Assembly: GCA_003225175.1 (NCBI GenBank)
Contig: QIBA01000040.1
Coordinates: 89,530 to 153,529 of the forward strand
DNA length: 64,000 nucleotides
DNA from: Acidobacteriota bacterium
GTDB taxonomy: Bacteria; Acidobacteriota; Terriglobia; Terriglobales; Acidobacteriaceae
Direction of reading: 5' to 3'
Position numbers and translations under genes: made by a program. Positions 33,505 through 42,661 of this stretch are shown here, in pieces. Under the pieces are notes generated by a model. It ran no database searches, was not told where the DNA came from, and was given only the letters and a program-made list of their open reading frames with translations. How positions within the stretch are numbered: position 1 is the first letter of the stretch; the number at the start of each line of letters is the position of its first letter.

Positions 33505-34893
33505 TTGTTCTTCCTGGATCGGGACCGCTCCGTTCGAGTCTCCATAGCACTCTGGCTTCCTGTGACTTGGATGATTCTTGGAGCCACAGCATCGAAGTGG
33601 CTGCAAACATATCCTCGAAGTGCAGCCGACCAGCTAGATGGCAATCCTATCCAGCGCAATATTTTCACCGCTCTGATGCTTATGGGATTGATCGTTCTTG
33701 CGATCAGACGCCATAACGTTGCGGCAGTTCTGCGCGCCAATAAGATCGTAGTTCTGTTCTTTCTTTATTGTGCTCTGAGTCTGATTTGGTCAGACTACCC
33801 AGATGTGGGATTAAAACGCTGGATCAAGGCCTGCGGCGATTTAGTAATGGTGTTAATTATCCTCACGGACCCACAGTGGCGGGCGGCACTTCAGCGCTTC
33901 TTGGCCCGTATTGGTTTCCTGCTCATACCAATTTCAGTTTTACTTGTTCGCTATTATCCCTACTTGGGAAGAGGCTACAAGGAGCAGGATGGACGGCAAG
34001 TGTTCGAGGGAGTCACGAATGACAAGAACATGCTTGGAGTGCTCTGCCTCCTTTTTGGTCTCGGAGCACTCTGGCGATTCGCTTACGAGCGGATTGAACG
34101 ACACTCTCCGGGAAGGAAGGGACGTCTTCTCGCCCAAGGCACACTTCTATTGATGTCCCTGTGGTTATTTTCCAAGGCCAATTCCATGACTTCTCTGGCC
34201 TGTTTCCTGATCGCGGCAGTCTTAGTTGTTTTCACAAGCTCTCCCTCATTAGTCCGACGTCGACGGACTGTGCATCTCTTGGTCATGGCCGTGATACTGG
34301 TCGCTTTTTCCGCCCTGTTCCTCAATCTAGGCAGCTCCTTAGTTGAAACAATGGGCAGAGATGCAACTCTCACAGGCCGCACGGCGCTCTGGAAGGAAAT
34401 CGTGGGTATGAACGGAAATCCGTTTTTGGGCACCGGCTTCGAAAGCTTCTGGATTGGCCCAAGACTGGACTTGATTTGGGGGCATCATTGGTGGCATCCG
34501 AACGAAGCTCACAATGGTTATTTAGAGGTGTACCTAAATTTGGGATGGATTGGACTCGGCATTCTAAGCGCGGTTCTCGTCACCGGGTACCGAAAAGTCA
34601 TTCAGATGCTACAGCGAGATCCGAAGTTTGGAGGGCTATTTTTAGCTTTCTATCTCGTTGGCGTTATCTACAGCTTTACGGAAGCTGGGTTTCGGCTTCT
34701 GAATCCGGTCTGGATTACCTTTCTCATGGCCTGCACGGTCGCTCCCGACGAGTTGAAGCCTTCAAGTTCACCACAGCAGAAGCTCACGCCAAGACCTTTC
34801 TCGCACGAAGCGGACAGAGTGTTTGATGGAGAGGAAGTTGAGAACGCACGAGCCGCGTTGCTACCATCTGTCCGTCAGGCTCAACTGTTGTAA
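33505..34893 (+). CDS. O-antigen ligase/polymerase (Wzy-like) membrane protein
   Basis: This inner-membrane protein has about 10-12 membrane segments. The large periplasmic loop motif TGRTALWKEIVGMNGNPFLG and HPNEAHNGYLEVYLNLGWIG are diagnostic of the Wzy_C/O-antigen ligase family. It is the only polymerase candidate in the window, so it probably polymerises the flipped repeat units. The start is uncertain. The only standard start codon is TTG 33505, yet the same frame is open back to the stop of the previous gene and encodes a plausible first membrane segment (PPFIATIAFTIGILGLFFL) beginning near 33463. A non-standard start such as ATT 33469, or a sequence error in the T7 run at 33421, could account for this. 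Confidence 0.85.
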   Translation: MFFLDRDRSVRVSIALWLPVTWMILGATASKWLQTYPRSAADQLDGNPIQRNIFTALMLMGLIVLAIRRHNVAAVLRANKIVVLFFLYCALSLIWSDYPDVGLKRWIKACGDLVMVLIILTDPQWRAALQRFLARIGFLLIPISVLLVRYYPYLGRGYKEQDGRQVFEGVTNDKNMLGVLCLLFGLGALWRFAYERIERHSPGRKGRLLAQGTLLLMSLWLFSKANSMTSLACFLIAAVLVVFTSSPSLVRRRRTVHLLVMAVILVAFSALFLNLGSSLVETMGRDATLTGRTALWKEIVGMNGNPFLGTGFESFWIGPRLDLIWGHHWWHPNEAHNGYLEVYLNLGWIGLGILSAVLVTGYRKVIQMLQRDPKFGGLFLAFYLVGVIYSFTEAGFRLLNPVWITFLMACTVAPDELKPSSSPQQKLTPRPFSHEADRVFDGEEVENARAALLPSVRQAQLL

Positions 34894-34921
34894 GAGTGTC
34901 TACAATTCCGAAATAGAACTA

Positions 34922-36142
34922 ATGAATCCGTTGGATCGCTTACCTCCATCACTTAAGACTAGTGTCGCCTTACTAACCGGAGGTGGCGATAAACCATATG
35001 CCTTTGGCATGGCCAGGGCGCTCACGTCCAATGATGTAATACTGGACTTCATCGGGAGTGATGAGCTGGATTGTCCTGACCTTCCGCGCAGCGCCAAGTT
35101 GAAGTTTCTTAATTTTCGTGGAGATCAAAGCGAGCAGGCGCCGTTCATCGTGAAGGCGCGCCGAATAATCGCGTATTACCTACGGTTGATGTGGTACGCA
35201 GGACGATCTCACACCAAAGTACTGCACATTCTTTGGAACAATAGATTCCTATTCTTCGATAGAACTCTTCTGATGCTCTATTACAAGGCGGTCGGCAAAA
35301 GAATCGCGTTTACCGCGCACAACGTTAATGCGGAGAGGAGAGACGGCAAAGATTCGCTCGTAAACCGCATAGGTCTGGGCATCCAGTACCGTCTTGCAGA
35401 TCACATTTTTGTTCACACCGAGAAGATGAAGCAAGAGCTGATTGGCGAATTTGGTATTCGTGACGAAGCTGTCAGCGTCATTCCGTTCGGAATCAACAAT
35501 GTAGCGCCGCATACTAACCTCACTTCACAACAGGCTAGAAAGCGTTTATGCATTCGTAATGATGAGAAAGTAATCTTGTTCTTTGGGCGGATAGGCCCCT
35601 ATAAAGGCCTTGATCTGTTATGGGATGCATTTGAACGCATTAGCTCAAGAAACGATAGTTACACGTTACTGTTAGTTGGCAAGCCCAAAAGCGGTGCTGA
35701 ACGTTACATTGAGGAGATTTTGAGGAGCATCCGCCAGAGCCCAGTTGCCGGGCGTGTTATCGAGAGAATCGAGTTCATCCCTGATGAGGAGACAGAAATA
35801 TATTTCAAGGCCTGCGATGTAGTGGCATTGCCTTACACGGAAGCGTTTCAAAGTGGAGTTTTATTTCTGGCGTACAGTTTCGGAGTCCCTGTGATCGCCG
35901 CTGATGTGGGATCGTTCGCAGAGGATGTAGTGATCGGCCGCACGGGACTGGTATGCGAGCCATGCGATGCCGGAAGACTGGCTGCGGCAATCGAATGCTA
36001 TTTTGCGAGCGAGATGTATAGATATCTTGAAGAACGACGGGAAACAATTCGCAGTTACGTACAGTCCAAGAACTCGTGGAACATCGTCGCGGAGATGACG
36101 CGCAGAGTATATCTCAAGTTGGAAGGACAGATTCAGGCATGA
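34922..36142 (+). CDS. Family 4 (GT-B) glycosyltransferase
   Basis: This 406-aa GT-B glycosyltransferase has the donor-domain signatures KVILFFGRIGPYKGLDLLWD, YTLLLVGKPKSGAERYI, and ALPYTEAFQSGVLFLAYSFG with the E-x7-E-type region. ISVIPFGINN-like sequence (VSVIPFGINNVAPH) precedes the linker, and the acceptor domain carries RIAFTAHNVNAERRDGK. ATG 34922 was chosen; the frame is open further upstream but would overlap the polymerase gene with non-conserved sequence. It overlaps the next gene by 4 bases (ATGA). Confidence 0.9.
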   Translation: MNPLDRLPPSLKTSVALLTGGGDKPYAFGMARALTSNDVILDFIGSDELDCPDLPRSAKLKFLNFRGDQSEQAPFIVKARRIIAYYLRLMWYAGRSHTKVLHILWNNRFLFFDRTLLMLYYKAVGKRIAFTAHNVNAERRDGKDSLVNRIGLGIQYRLADHIFVHTEKMKQELIGEFGIRDEAVSVIPFGINNVAPHTNLTSQQARKRLCIRNDEKVILFFGRIGPYKGLDLLWDAFERISSRNDSYTLLLVGKPKSGAERYIEEILRSIRQSPVAGRVIERIEFIPDEETEIYFKACDVVALPYTEAFQSGVLFLAYSFGVPVIAADVGSFAEDVVIGRTGLVCEPCDAGRLAAAIECYFASEMYRYLEERRETIRSYVQSKNSWNIVAEMTRRVYLKLEGQIQA

Positions 36143-37173
36143 AGCCATTGGTATCGATACTTGTTCCAGCTTTCAATGCGGAGATGTGGATCGCTGACAC
36201 GCTCCGTTCTGCTTTGCGGCAAACCTGGGATAAGAAGGAGGTCATTGTCGTAAATGACGGATCGACGGACCGTACTTTGGAAATTGCACGCGGGTTTGAA
36301 ACGCACGGGGTGCGAGTAGAAACACAGCACAACCAAGGCGCAGCCGCGACGAGAAACAATTGCTTCTCTCTTTGCAATGGCGACTACATTCAATGGCTAG
36401 ATGCAGACGACCTTTTGAGTCCAGACAAGATCGCCAGACAGATGCAATTGAGCAATGCGGGCAGGAAAAAGCTGCTTTCGTCGGGTTGGGCGCCTTTTAC
36501 TTATCGTTATTACAAGGCAAGATTTGTGCCATCCCGACTCTGGCAGGATTTATCTCCCACGGAATGGCTTTTCACGAAAATGCAGTTCAATGCTCACATG
36601 CAAACGGCCACTTGGTTAGTTAGCAGGGAATTAACGGAAGCAGCAGGACCATGGGATACTCGCCTACTGGGAGATGATGACGGCGAATATTTCTGTCGAG
36701 TCCTTCTTGCCAGCGATGGTGTTCGCTTCGTTCCCGGTGCAAAAGTTTACTATCGGCAGCCCGGCGTGGGGAGTTTGAGTTACATCGGTAAGTCAGAGCG
36801 GAAGATGCTTGCGCAATGGCGATCGATGGAGATGCACATTGCTTATATTCGTTGTCTTGAAGACAGCGACCGTGTTCGCGCTGCATGCGTGACATATATC
36901 CAGAACTGGCTGATCAACTTTTACCCAGAACGTCCAGACATTGTTGAGAAAGCAGAGGAGATGGCGCAAAGTCTCGGTGGGAAGCTCGCATCCCCGTACT
37001 TGTCGTGGAAGTATTCCTGGATCAGAACCTTGTTTGGTTGGAATCTGGCAAAACGCGCGCGAATTGTGTTGCCTGACCTGCGGGCAGGTGCGGAACGTTT
37101 TTGGGATCGCCTCATGTTCCGCATAGAAAACCCAAGTCCTGATGCTGCTTTAGCCAAATACTCACTGAACTAA
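36139..37173 (+). CDS. Family 2 glycosyltransferase
   Basis: This 344-aa GT-A glycosyltransferase opens VSILVPAFNAEMWIADTLRS, followed by VIVVNDGSTDRTLEIARGFE, the repeat AAATRNNCFSLCNGDYIQWL, and the metal-binding DADDLLSPDKI. ATWLVSRELTEAAGPWDTRL and the carboxylates of LLGDDDGEYFCRVLLA mark the acceptor side. It is translationally coupled to the GT4 gene upstream. With the GT2 and GT4 genes at 2117, 4450, 26665, 29727 and 34922, it brings the dedicated glycosyltransferases to six besides the priming enzyme. That suggests a repeat unit of about six or seven sugars. Confidence 0.9.
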   Translation: MKPLVSILVPAFNAEMWIADTLRSALRQTWDKKEVIVVNDGSTDRTLEIARGFETHGVRVETQHNQGAAATRNNCFSLCNGDYIQWLDADDLLSPDKIARQMQLSNAGRKKLLSSGWAPFTYRYYKARFVPSRLWQDLSPTEWLFTKMQFNAHMQTATWLVSRELTEAAGPWDTRLLGDDDGEYFCRVLLASDGVRFVPGAKVYYRQPGVGSLSYIGKSERKMLAQWRSMEMHIAYIRCLEDSDRVRAACVTYIQNWLINFYPERPDIVEKAEEMAQSLGGKLASPYLSWKYSWIRTLFGWNLAKRARIVLPDLRAGAERFWDRLMFRIENPSPDAALAKYSLN

Positions 37174-37184
37174 GGAGAGTCGTC

Positions 37185-38285
37185 TTGATCATTACACGCA
37201 CACCGCTTCGAATTTCTTTTTTTGGCGGGGGGACGGACTATCCCGTTTGGTACCGCGAGCGTGGTGGCTCAGTGCTGTCCACAACTATCGATAAGTGCTG
37301 CTACATCACGTGCAGGTACTTGCCCCCATTTTTCGAGTATCACAGCCGCATCTCCTATTCAAGAGTGGAGAACGTTGGCAGGAATAGTGTCATAGAACAT
37401 CCTTCAGTCAGAGCTTGCCTTCGATATCTCGGAATTAACGAGGGTATCGAGATTCATCACGTGGCAGACTTGCCGGCCAGAACAGGCCTTGGTACCAGCT
37501 CGGCCTTTACCGTAGGCCTTCTTCTTGGCCTATATGCCCTCAAGAATAAGATGCGCGACAAAGATGCATTGACGGCGGATGCCATCCACGTAGAGCAGGA
37601 GCTACTGCGAGAAGCCGTCGGCTCTCAGGATCAAACGAGTGCTGCCCATGGAGGCTTCAACCGGATCAATTTCAATAGTGACGGCTCGATCGAAGTAAAG
37701 CGGATGTTGACTGAAAAATCCAGATTTGTAGAGCTGCAAAAGAACCTCGTCTTGTTCTTTACGGGATTTTCGAGGACCGCTTCTGAAGTTGCTCAAGAGC
37801 AGCTTCGGGTAACGCCACAGAAACAAGAAGAGCTCCAAATGATGCTCGGCTTGGTTGATGAGGCTGAAGCGATCGTGGCGTCGCCGACGCGTTCGTTGGA
37901 TGATTTTGGACGGTTGCTGCATGAGAGCTGGCAAATCAAGCGTTCATTGACGAACAAAATTTCCAACTCCAATATCGACAGCATCTATGACGCCGGACTT
38001 AGTGCAGGCGCACTCGGGGGCAAGCTCCTAGGGGCTGGGGGAGGGGGATTTATGCTCTTCTTTGTTCCGCCTGAACGGCGAAATGCACTACGTGAACGTC
38101 TAAAGAATCTCCTCTGTGTGCCTTTCAGCTTCTCGAACCGCGGCAGTCACGTAGTGGTATATGAGCCTGAGGAGATGTATGACAGGACATTGATGGAAGA
38201 GCGTTCCACAATCTACGGCCAAGGCGAAATCGCAGAGGAGCAGCTTGTTGCTCCACAGTCGCGCGCGATTGCCTCAGGAGCGTGA
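37185..38285 (+). CDS. hddA: GHMP kinase, D-glycero-alpha-D-manno-heptose-7-phosphate kinase
   Basis: This 366-aa cytoplasmic kinase phosphorylates C1 of heptose 7-phosphate in the GDP-heptose pathway. The opening IITRTPLRISFFGGGTDYPV is characteristic of HddA-type GHMP kinases. The ATP loop is LPARTGLGTSSAFTVGLL, and the C-terminal GHMP motif is GGKLLGAGGGGFMLFFV. AVGSQDQTSAAHGGFNRI is also typical. The other three pathway enzymes (hddC, gmhA, gmhB) lie 3.6-5.5 kb downstream, which supports this substrate over a fucokinase-like role. TTG start at 37185 with AAGGAGAG upstream. Confidence 0.88.
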   Translation: MIITRTPLRISFFGGGTDYPVWYRERGGSVLSTTIDKCCYITCRYLPPFFEYHSRISYSRVENVGRNSVIEHPSVRACLRYLGINEGIEIHHVADLPARTGLGTSSAFTVGLLLGLYALKNKMRDKDALTADAIHVEQELLREAVGSQDQTSAAHGGFNRINFNSDGSIEVKRMLTEKSRFVELQKNLVLFFTGFSRTASEVAQEQLRVTPQKQEELQMMLGLVDEAEAIVASPTRSLDDFGRLLHESWQIKRSLTNKISNSNIDSIYDAGLSAGALGGKLLGAGGGGFMLFFVPPERRNALRERLKNLLCVPFSFSNRGSHVVVYEPEEMYDRTLMEERSTIYGQGEIAEEQLVAPQSRAIASGA

Positions 38286-38630
38286 TGTTTCCGTGGAATG
38301 CAACGTTGCAGGACAAGGTCGTGTTTCTGATTGACATATCAGGTCGGCTTCTCTGAACGTCGGGCAGTTTGCTTTCTTCGTACATCGACCAGGCTTCTTG
38401 AGTGCATCTGTAAACCAATGCAGTTGCTGCATAATGAATAAAACGCATAGGTACACAAAAGGACATGGCCTCAGGATCGGTCGCGTAGTGCAGGGTTCTT
38501 TCGTGCCTTGAGATAAAATGCTGTTTGCGTGAGACTTCTCGCTGGCCACCCTTATTGGTGCAGGGTCGAGAACTTGCAGGTCCGAGTCTCGGAAGATTGG
38601 CTTGGCGCCACAAAAGGTCAGTGAGGGTAA
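38286..38630 (+). other. Intergenic region before the beta-helix gene, possible weak sigma-54 elements
   Basis: This 345-bp gap contains a shorter palindrome, TGCAACGTTGCA (38299-38310), whose half-sites are two bases closer than in the other activator sites. It also holds GGGTCGAGAACTTGCA (38563-38578), with GG-N10-GC and a good -12 but a poor -24. Together these could be a weak member of the regulon, but the match is not convincing. No supported gene was found. Confidence 0.3.
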
Positions 38631-40622
38631 ATGAACCGTAAGAATTGGTTTCTTGTCTTCATTTTTCTTTTCGCACTCATCCCTACTTGCGCCAATGCCC
38701 AGCTTTGGTCCGGTTTTCTGGATCCTAGCCGCGCTGCTGATTGGTCCTCTGCAGGTGTTGTGAATGGAATTCCGAACTACACAACGATTTGCACCACTGC
38801 AGCCTGTAACACGCTGGCCAGCGGTACGGTAACAGCTGCATCAATCCAGAGTGCATTGGCCTCGTGCCCAACCAATGGCATAGTACAAATCCCGGCCGGA
38901 ACCTTTTCGGTAGCAGCGTTCAACGCGACTAAGAGCAACTGCGTGCTGCGAGGGGCCGGAGCCGACCGTACCAAGTTGACGGCCTCGAGCGGAAACAGCG
39001 GTGGCGGTTTGGGCGGTACGAACAACGCATTCATCCATCTGATGAGCGGAGCCACAGGAGTGGCGCGTTTCGGAGGTGTAACGACGGCCAATTGGACGGG
39101 ATCGAACGGTGTAGATGGATCGTATCCGCTTGGTGCGACAACCATCACTTTGAGCAGCACAACTGGTTTGGTGGCAGGTCCCGTTGGTACTGGCTCAATC
39201 GTATTTCTTGACCAGGCCGATGATGCTACCGACGGCTGGCCGGCAGCGGGCGACCTCTTCTCTTGCGCAACTACGGCCAACGGTTGTTCGAATCAGGGCG
39301 GAAACAACTACGCGCGCAGCGGGCGTGCTCAAGTAGAGGCCGTAACCGTTACAGGGATTAACGGTAATCAGGTAACAATCACACCGGGCATCGCATATCC
39401 GAACTATCGTACAAGCCAGACTCCTGGAGCGTATTGGAATACAGGATCTCCGCTGGGCAATGCCGGTATTGAGGACATGACTATTGACTTCAGCTCGACG
39501 GGAGTTCAGGGAGTCTATGTGATCAACGCCGCTAACTGGTGGATTAAGGGCTGCAGACTGTTAAGTACCGCCACTGGCACACAGGAGACCTATCACATCT
39601 TCGTGATCCAATCAGTACATGGCACAGTCCGCTCCAATTACATCTATGGACGTCCGACAACTGTGAATCCATTTCCGCTGGCGAACTACGCCTATACCGA
39701 TAACGAATCCAGCGACATCGTGGTTGAAAACAATATCTTTGAGCATAATACGTCTCCCCTTGTTCCTAATGATCCTGGTGGTCGCAACGTATTTGGTTAC
39801 AACTTTTTCGTAAACAATAACGTGGGCATTGCAGGAATTCAGCTCCACTCAGGCAACATCATGATGGACTTGGTGGAAGGCAACAATCTATGGAGCCTCA
39901 TGGCTGACGTCACGCACGGCACGCATTTCTTCTGGACTGCCTACCGTAATCATTTCGACGGCAGCAATCATAATGGTCCTGCGAGCACCGTGCATTCTGG
40001 GCTCCTGATTCTTACAAACAATCGGTTTTTCAACGCCCTTGGAAATGTGTGTGGCGCATCTGACTACTCTCAATACGAAGCGAATATGGTGGGGAGCGCG
40101 GGAAGTTCGGAAGCTGCAGCCTGCTTCAATTTGGGATGGGCGGGTAATAGCAGCGGCACAGCCGTTGCAAATGATTCCAATGTGAAACGCGCTTTCATGC
40201 GATGGGGCAACTGGGACCAGTTTGCATCCGCTAATAAAATCGGAACCAACGATCTGACTGGTACGCGATTTATCGCTTTGGAAGTACCGAGCTCCATAAC
40301 GAATTTTCCTAATCCCCTGCCGGCGACGCAAACATTACCGGCATCGTTGTATTTGACTGGCAAACCATCCTGGTTTGGTAGTGTTCCGTTCCCTGCGATT
40401 GGACCAGATGTCGCAAACGGAAACGCGCCCAACACGACCAGCTTTCCGACCGGAGGTCATGCCAACAAGATTCCGGCTCGCGTGTGCTGGGAGAGCCTTG
40501 CCAGCGATCCGGCATATTCGGGCTCCAGCCCGGCGATCAGGACCTTCAACGCGAATGCCTGCTATTCATCAACTGTGTCATCAGTCAATCCGCCAACGAA
40601 TGTGGTCGCGACAGTCCGCTGA
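38631..40622 (+). CDS. Secreted right-handed beta-helix protein (polysaccharide-lyase-like)
   Basis: This 663-aa protein has a clear signal peptide (MNRKNWFLVFIFLFALIPTCANAQ). A pectate-lyase-like parallel beta-helix begins with TAASIQSALASCPTNGIVQI and PAGTFSVAAFNATKSNCVLR. Repeated short strands and Asn ladders follow (DIVVENNIFEHN, NVFGYNFFVNNN, HSGLLILTNNRFFN). No lyase active site can be pinned down. It interrupts the GDP-heptose module between hddA and the SDR gene. It may trim, modify or bind the exported polymer outside the cell. It ends in SVNPPTNVVATVR, which reads like the first strand of a fibronectin type III domain that is not there. Confidence 0.78.
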   Translation: MNRKNWFLVFIFLFALIPTCANAQLWSGFLDPSRAADWSSAGVVNGIPNYTTICTTAACNTLASGTVTAASIQSALASCPTNGIVQIPAGTFSVAAFNATKSNCVLRGAGADRTKLTASSGNSGGGLGGTNNAFIHLMSGATGVARFGGVTTANWTGSNGVDGSYPLGATTITLSSTTGLVAGPVGTGSIVFLDQADDATDGWPAAGDLFSCATTANGCSNQGGNNYARSGRAQVEAVTVTGINGNQVTITPGIAYPNYRTSQTPGAYWNTGSPLGNAGIEDMTIDFSSTGVQGVYVINAANWWIKGCRLLSTATGTQETYHIFVIQSVHGTVRSNYIYGRPTTVNPFPLANYAYTDNESSDIVVENNIFEHNTSPLVPNDPGGRNVFGYNFFVNNNVGIAGIQLHSGNIMMDLVEGNNLWSLMADVTHGTHFFWTAYRNHFDGSNHNGPASTVHSGLLILTNNRFFNALGNVCGASDYSQYEANMVGSAGSSEAAACFNLGWAGNSSGTAVANDSNVKRAFMRWGNWDQFASANKIGTNDLTGTRFIALEVPSSITNFPNPLPATQTLPASLYLTGKPSWFGSVPFPAIGPDVANGNAPNTTSFPTGGHANKIPARVCWESLASDPAYSGSSPAIRTFNANACYSSTVSSVNPPTNVVATVR

Positions 40623-40788
40623 TTGCGTGGATAAATTTTTCGATATTCTTGTAAGGATTTAAAGTGTTTGCAACCGGGTTTGCTGGGATGGTCAGCAGCC
40701 TCTTTCGATTGGCCTGCCTGTAGTTCGGACGAAACTCGTTAGGAAACTCCATTTGCGTCCAAGCCCAACAAACACCAGTCTCACCACA

Positions 40789-41820
40789 ATGAAAAAAGTC
40801 GCACTAGTAACCGGAGCAGAGGGATTCATCGGCTCCTATCTGGCTCGCTTCTTACAGGAGCAAGGTTGGGATGTGTTTGCTGGACATCGTGTAGCTGGCG
40901 CGGAGGATGCTTTTCCGAACCTGCGCAACCTCCGTTATGTTCAATGCGAGCTATGCGATGCAAAGCAAGTAGCTAGCGTCCTACATGAAGCTGGGCCGAC
41001 ACATGTTTTTCATCTGGGCGCGCAGAGCTTACCTACGCTTTCCTGGGAGCATCCGGTTGAGACGTTTGAGTCCAACATCATGGGATCGTTGAACCTTTTT
41101 GAGGCTCTCCGTTACATGGAGGAGAAGCCGATTGTCGTATCGGCGTGTTCAAGCGCGGAATACGGTCATGTTCCAGCATCGCGGATTCCCGTCAGTGAAG
41201 ATGAGCCACTGCATCCGCTTCACCCCTATGGCATCAGCAAAGTATGTTTGGATCTTCTCGCACATCAGTATTTTCTCGATTACGGAATTTCCGCAATCAA
41301 TATCCGGCTGTTCAATACCACTGGTCCCGGCAAGACCAATGATGCTCCCTCAGACTTTGTGAGGCAGTTAGCGAGGATCAAGCAAGGTCAGCAACTGCCC
41401 GTAATTCACGTCGGGAACTTGAAACCTCGGCGTGCTTTTCTGGATGTCCATGACACTGTTCGAGGCTTTTATCTGGCGGCTCTGAAGGGAAAACCTGGAC
41501 AGGCGTATAACCTCTGCGCAACGAAGACCAACACGATAGCGGAAATTCTGCAGACTGCCATCCGTCTCTCGGGAACAAAAGTAGAGGTTCGAGAGGCCGA
41601 GCATCTTCTGCGACCGTCTGATGAAAAGATTATTTTCGGCAGCACACGAAAAATCCGAAAGGATACAGGATGGAAACCATTGGTTTCCATGCAGCAGACT
41701 TTGGCCTCGATGTTGGAATATTGGGACCGGGCAGATGACCAGCTCAATCAATGTGGAGAACGCTCGCAGCCGTATGTTCCTTCGTTTCTTTATCGTGAGA
41801 AATCAATCGGCTTAGAATGA
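40789..41820 (+). CDS. NAD-dependent epimerase/dehydratase (GDP-sugar SDR, Rmd/GMD-like)
   Basis: This 343-aa extended SDR has the cofactor loop KKVALVTGAEGFIGSYLARF. The catalytic triad is split between SACSSAEYGHVPASRIPVSE and HPYGISKVCLDLLAHQYF (Tyr-x3-Lys). Pairing of an SAEYG serine block with a PYGISK motif is typical of GDP-mannose 4,6-dehydratase and GDP-4-keto-6-deoxymannose reductase relatives. Next to hddC-gmhA-gmhB, the likely substrate is GDP-D-glycero-alpha-D-manno-heptose or its 4-keto-6-deoxy form, giving a 6-deoxyheptose. This substrate is inferred. ATG 40789 was chosen over GTG-type upstream options because it begins directly at the Rossmann fold. Confidence 0.85.
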   Translation: MKKVALVTGAEGFIGSYLARFLQEQGWDVFAGHRVAGAEDAFPNLRNLRYVQCELCDAKQVASVLHEAGPTHVFHLGAQSLPTLSWEHPVETFESNIMGSLNLFEALRYMEEKPIVVSACSSAEYGHVPASRIPVSEDEPLHPLHPYGISKVCLDLLAHQYFLDYGISAINIRLFNTTGPGKTNDAPSDFVRQLARIKQGQQLPVIHVGNLKPRRAFLDVHDTVRGFYLAALKGKPGQAYNLCATKTNTIAEILQTAIRLSGTKVEVREAEHLLRPSDEKIIFGSTRKIRKDTGWKPLVSMQQTLASMLEYWDRADDQLNQCGERSQPYVPSFLYREKSIGLE

Positions 41821-41868
41821 TTGAGTACTCTCCGCGCCAGCGAAATTCTTGGAGCGTGAGCAGCTTCT

Positions 41869-42651
41869 ATGCTTGACCCCGTGAGTGCTAATCCCGAATC
41901 GGATACTGGTTCTAGCGTCGCCGGAAATCTTCCAGTGCTACTGCTTGTGGGCGGACTGGGAACTCGTCTCCGGCCAATTCTTTCTGGCACGCCCAAACCG
42001 CTTGCGAAACTAGGAGGAGCTTCATTTCTGGAGTTGCTGGTTCGTCAGCTGCGCTTTCAAGGATTTCGCCGCCTCATTATGTGTACAGGGTATCTGAGTC
42101 TCGAAATTGAAAAGCAATTTGGAGACGGTCGAGCTTGGGAGATTGAGATTGAATACTCGACGGAGACCCAGCCCCTTGGCACAGGAGGAGCTGTCAAGCT
42201 GGCGAGCCGGCACCTCCAAGGAGATGCTGAATTTCTCGTCATGAATGGCGACTCATTTATTCAAATTGACTTCCACCACCTGATTGCAACGCACCACAAA
42301 CACGTGGGATGGGTGACGCTTGCATCTCGCAAGGTCGACAATGCCAGCCGTTATGGCTTGTTGCGAGTGGATTCAGATGGCTGGGTCAGGAGCTTTGAGG
42401 AAAAGTCTACGGACGAGATTTCGGGCCTCGTCAACGCTGGAGTATATGTATTTCAGCATGCGGTTCTCGATCATATTCCGGCTGGCCCCGCCAGCTTGGA
42501 GAAGGATGTTTTCCCACGTCTTCTAAAGCAGGGTGTGTATTCCGTAGCACAGGATGGGATCTTCATCGACATAGGAACTCCCGAAGATTACGAGCGGGCG
42601 CAAAAACTTTGTGATCGTCTCTACAGCGCGATCTTGCCGACGAATATCTAG
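41869..42651 (+). CDS. hddC: D-glycero-alpha-D-manno-heptose 1-phosphate guanylyltransferase
   Basis: This 260-aa nucleotidyltransferase activates heptose 1-phosphate to GDP-heptose. VLLLVGGLGTRLRPILSGTP is the nucleotide-binding signature, with the catalytic lysine in KPLAKLGG. GTGGAVKLASRHLQGDAEFL, VMNGDSFIQIDFHHLIATHH and FIDIGTPEDYERAQ match the family. Guanylyl specificity is inferred from the neighbouring gmhA, gmhB and hddA. The N-terminal ~20 residues before the fold are extra and may reflect a start further downstream. Confidence 0.85.
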   Translation: MLDPVSANPESDTGSSVAGNLPVLLLVGGLGTRLRPILSGTPKPLAKLGGASFLELLVRQLRFQGFRRLIMCTGYLSLEIEKQFGDGRAWEIEIEYSTETQPLGTGGAVKLASRHLQGDAEFLVMNGDSFIQIDFHHLIATHHKHVGWVTLASRKVDNASRYGLLRVDSDGWVRSFEEKSTDEISGLVNAGVYVFQHAVLDHIPAGPASLEKDVFPRLLKQGVYSVAQDGIFIDIGTPEDYERAQKLCDRLYSAILPTNI

Positions 42652-42661
42652 AGCAGTGACA

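Noticed and set aside
38299..38310. TGCAACGTTGCA as an activator site
   Set aside because: Half-sites are two bases closer than in the other sites, and the only downstream -24/-12 candidate has a poor -24, so I did not count it in the regulon.
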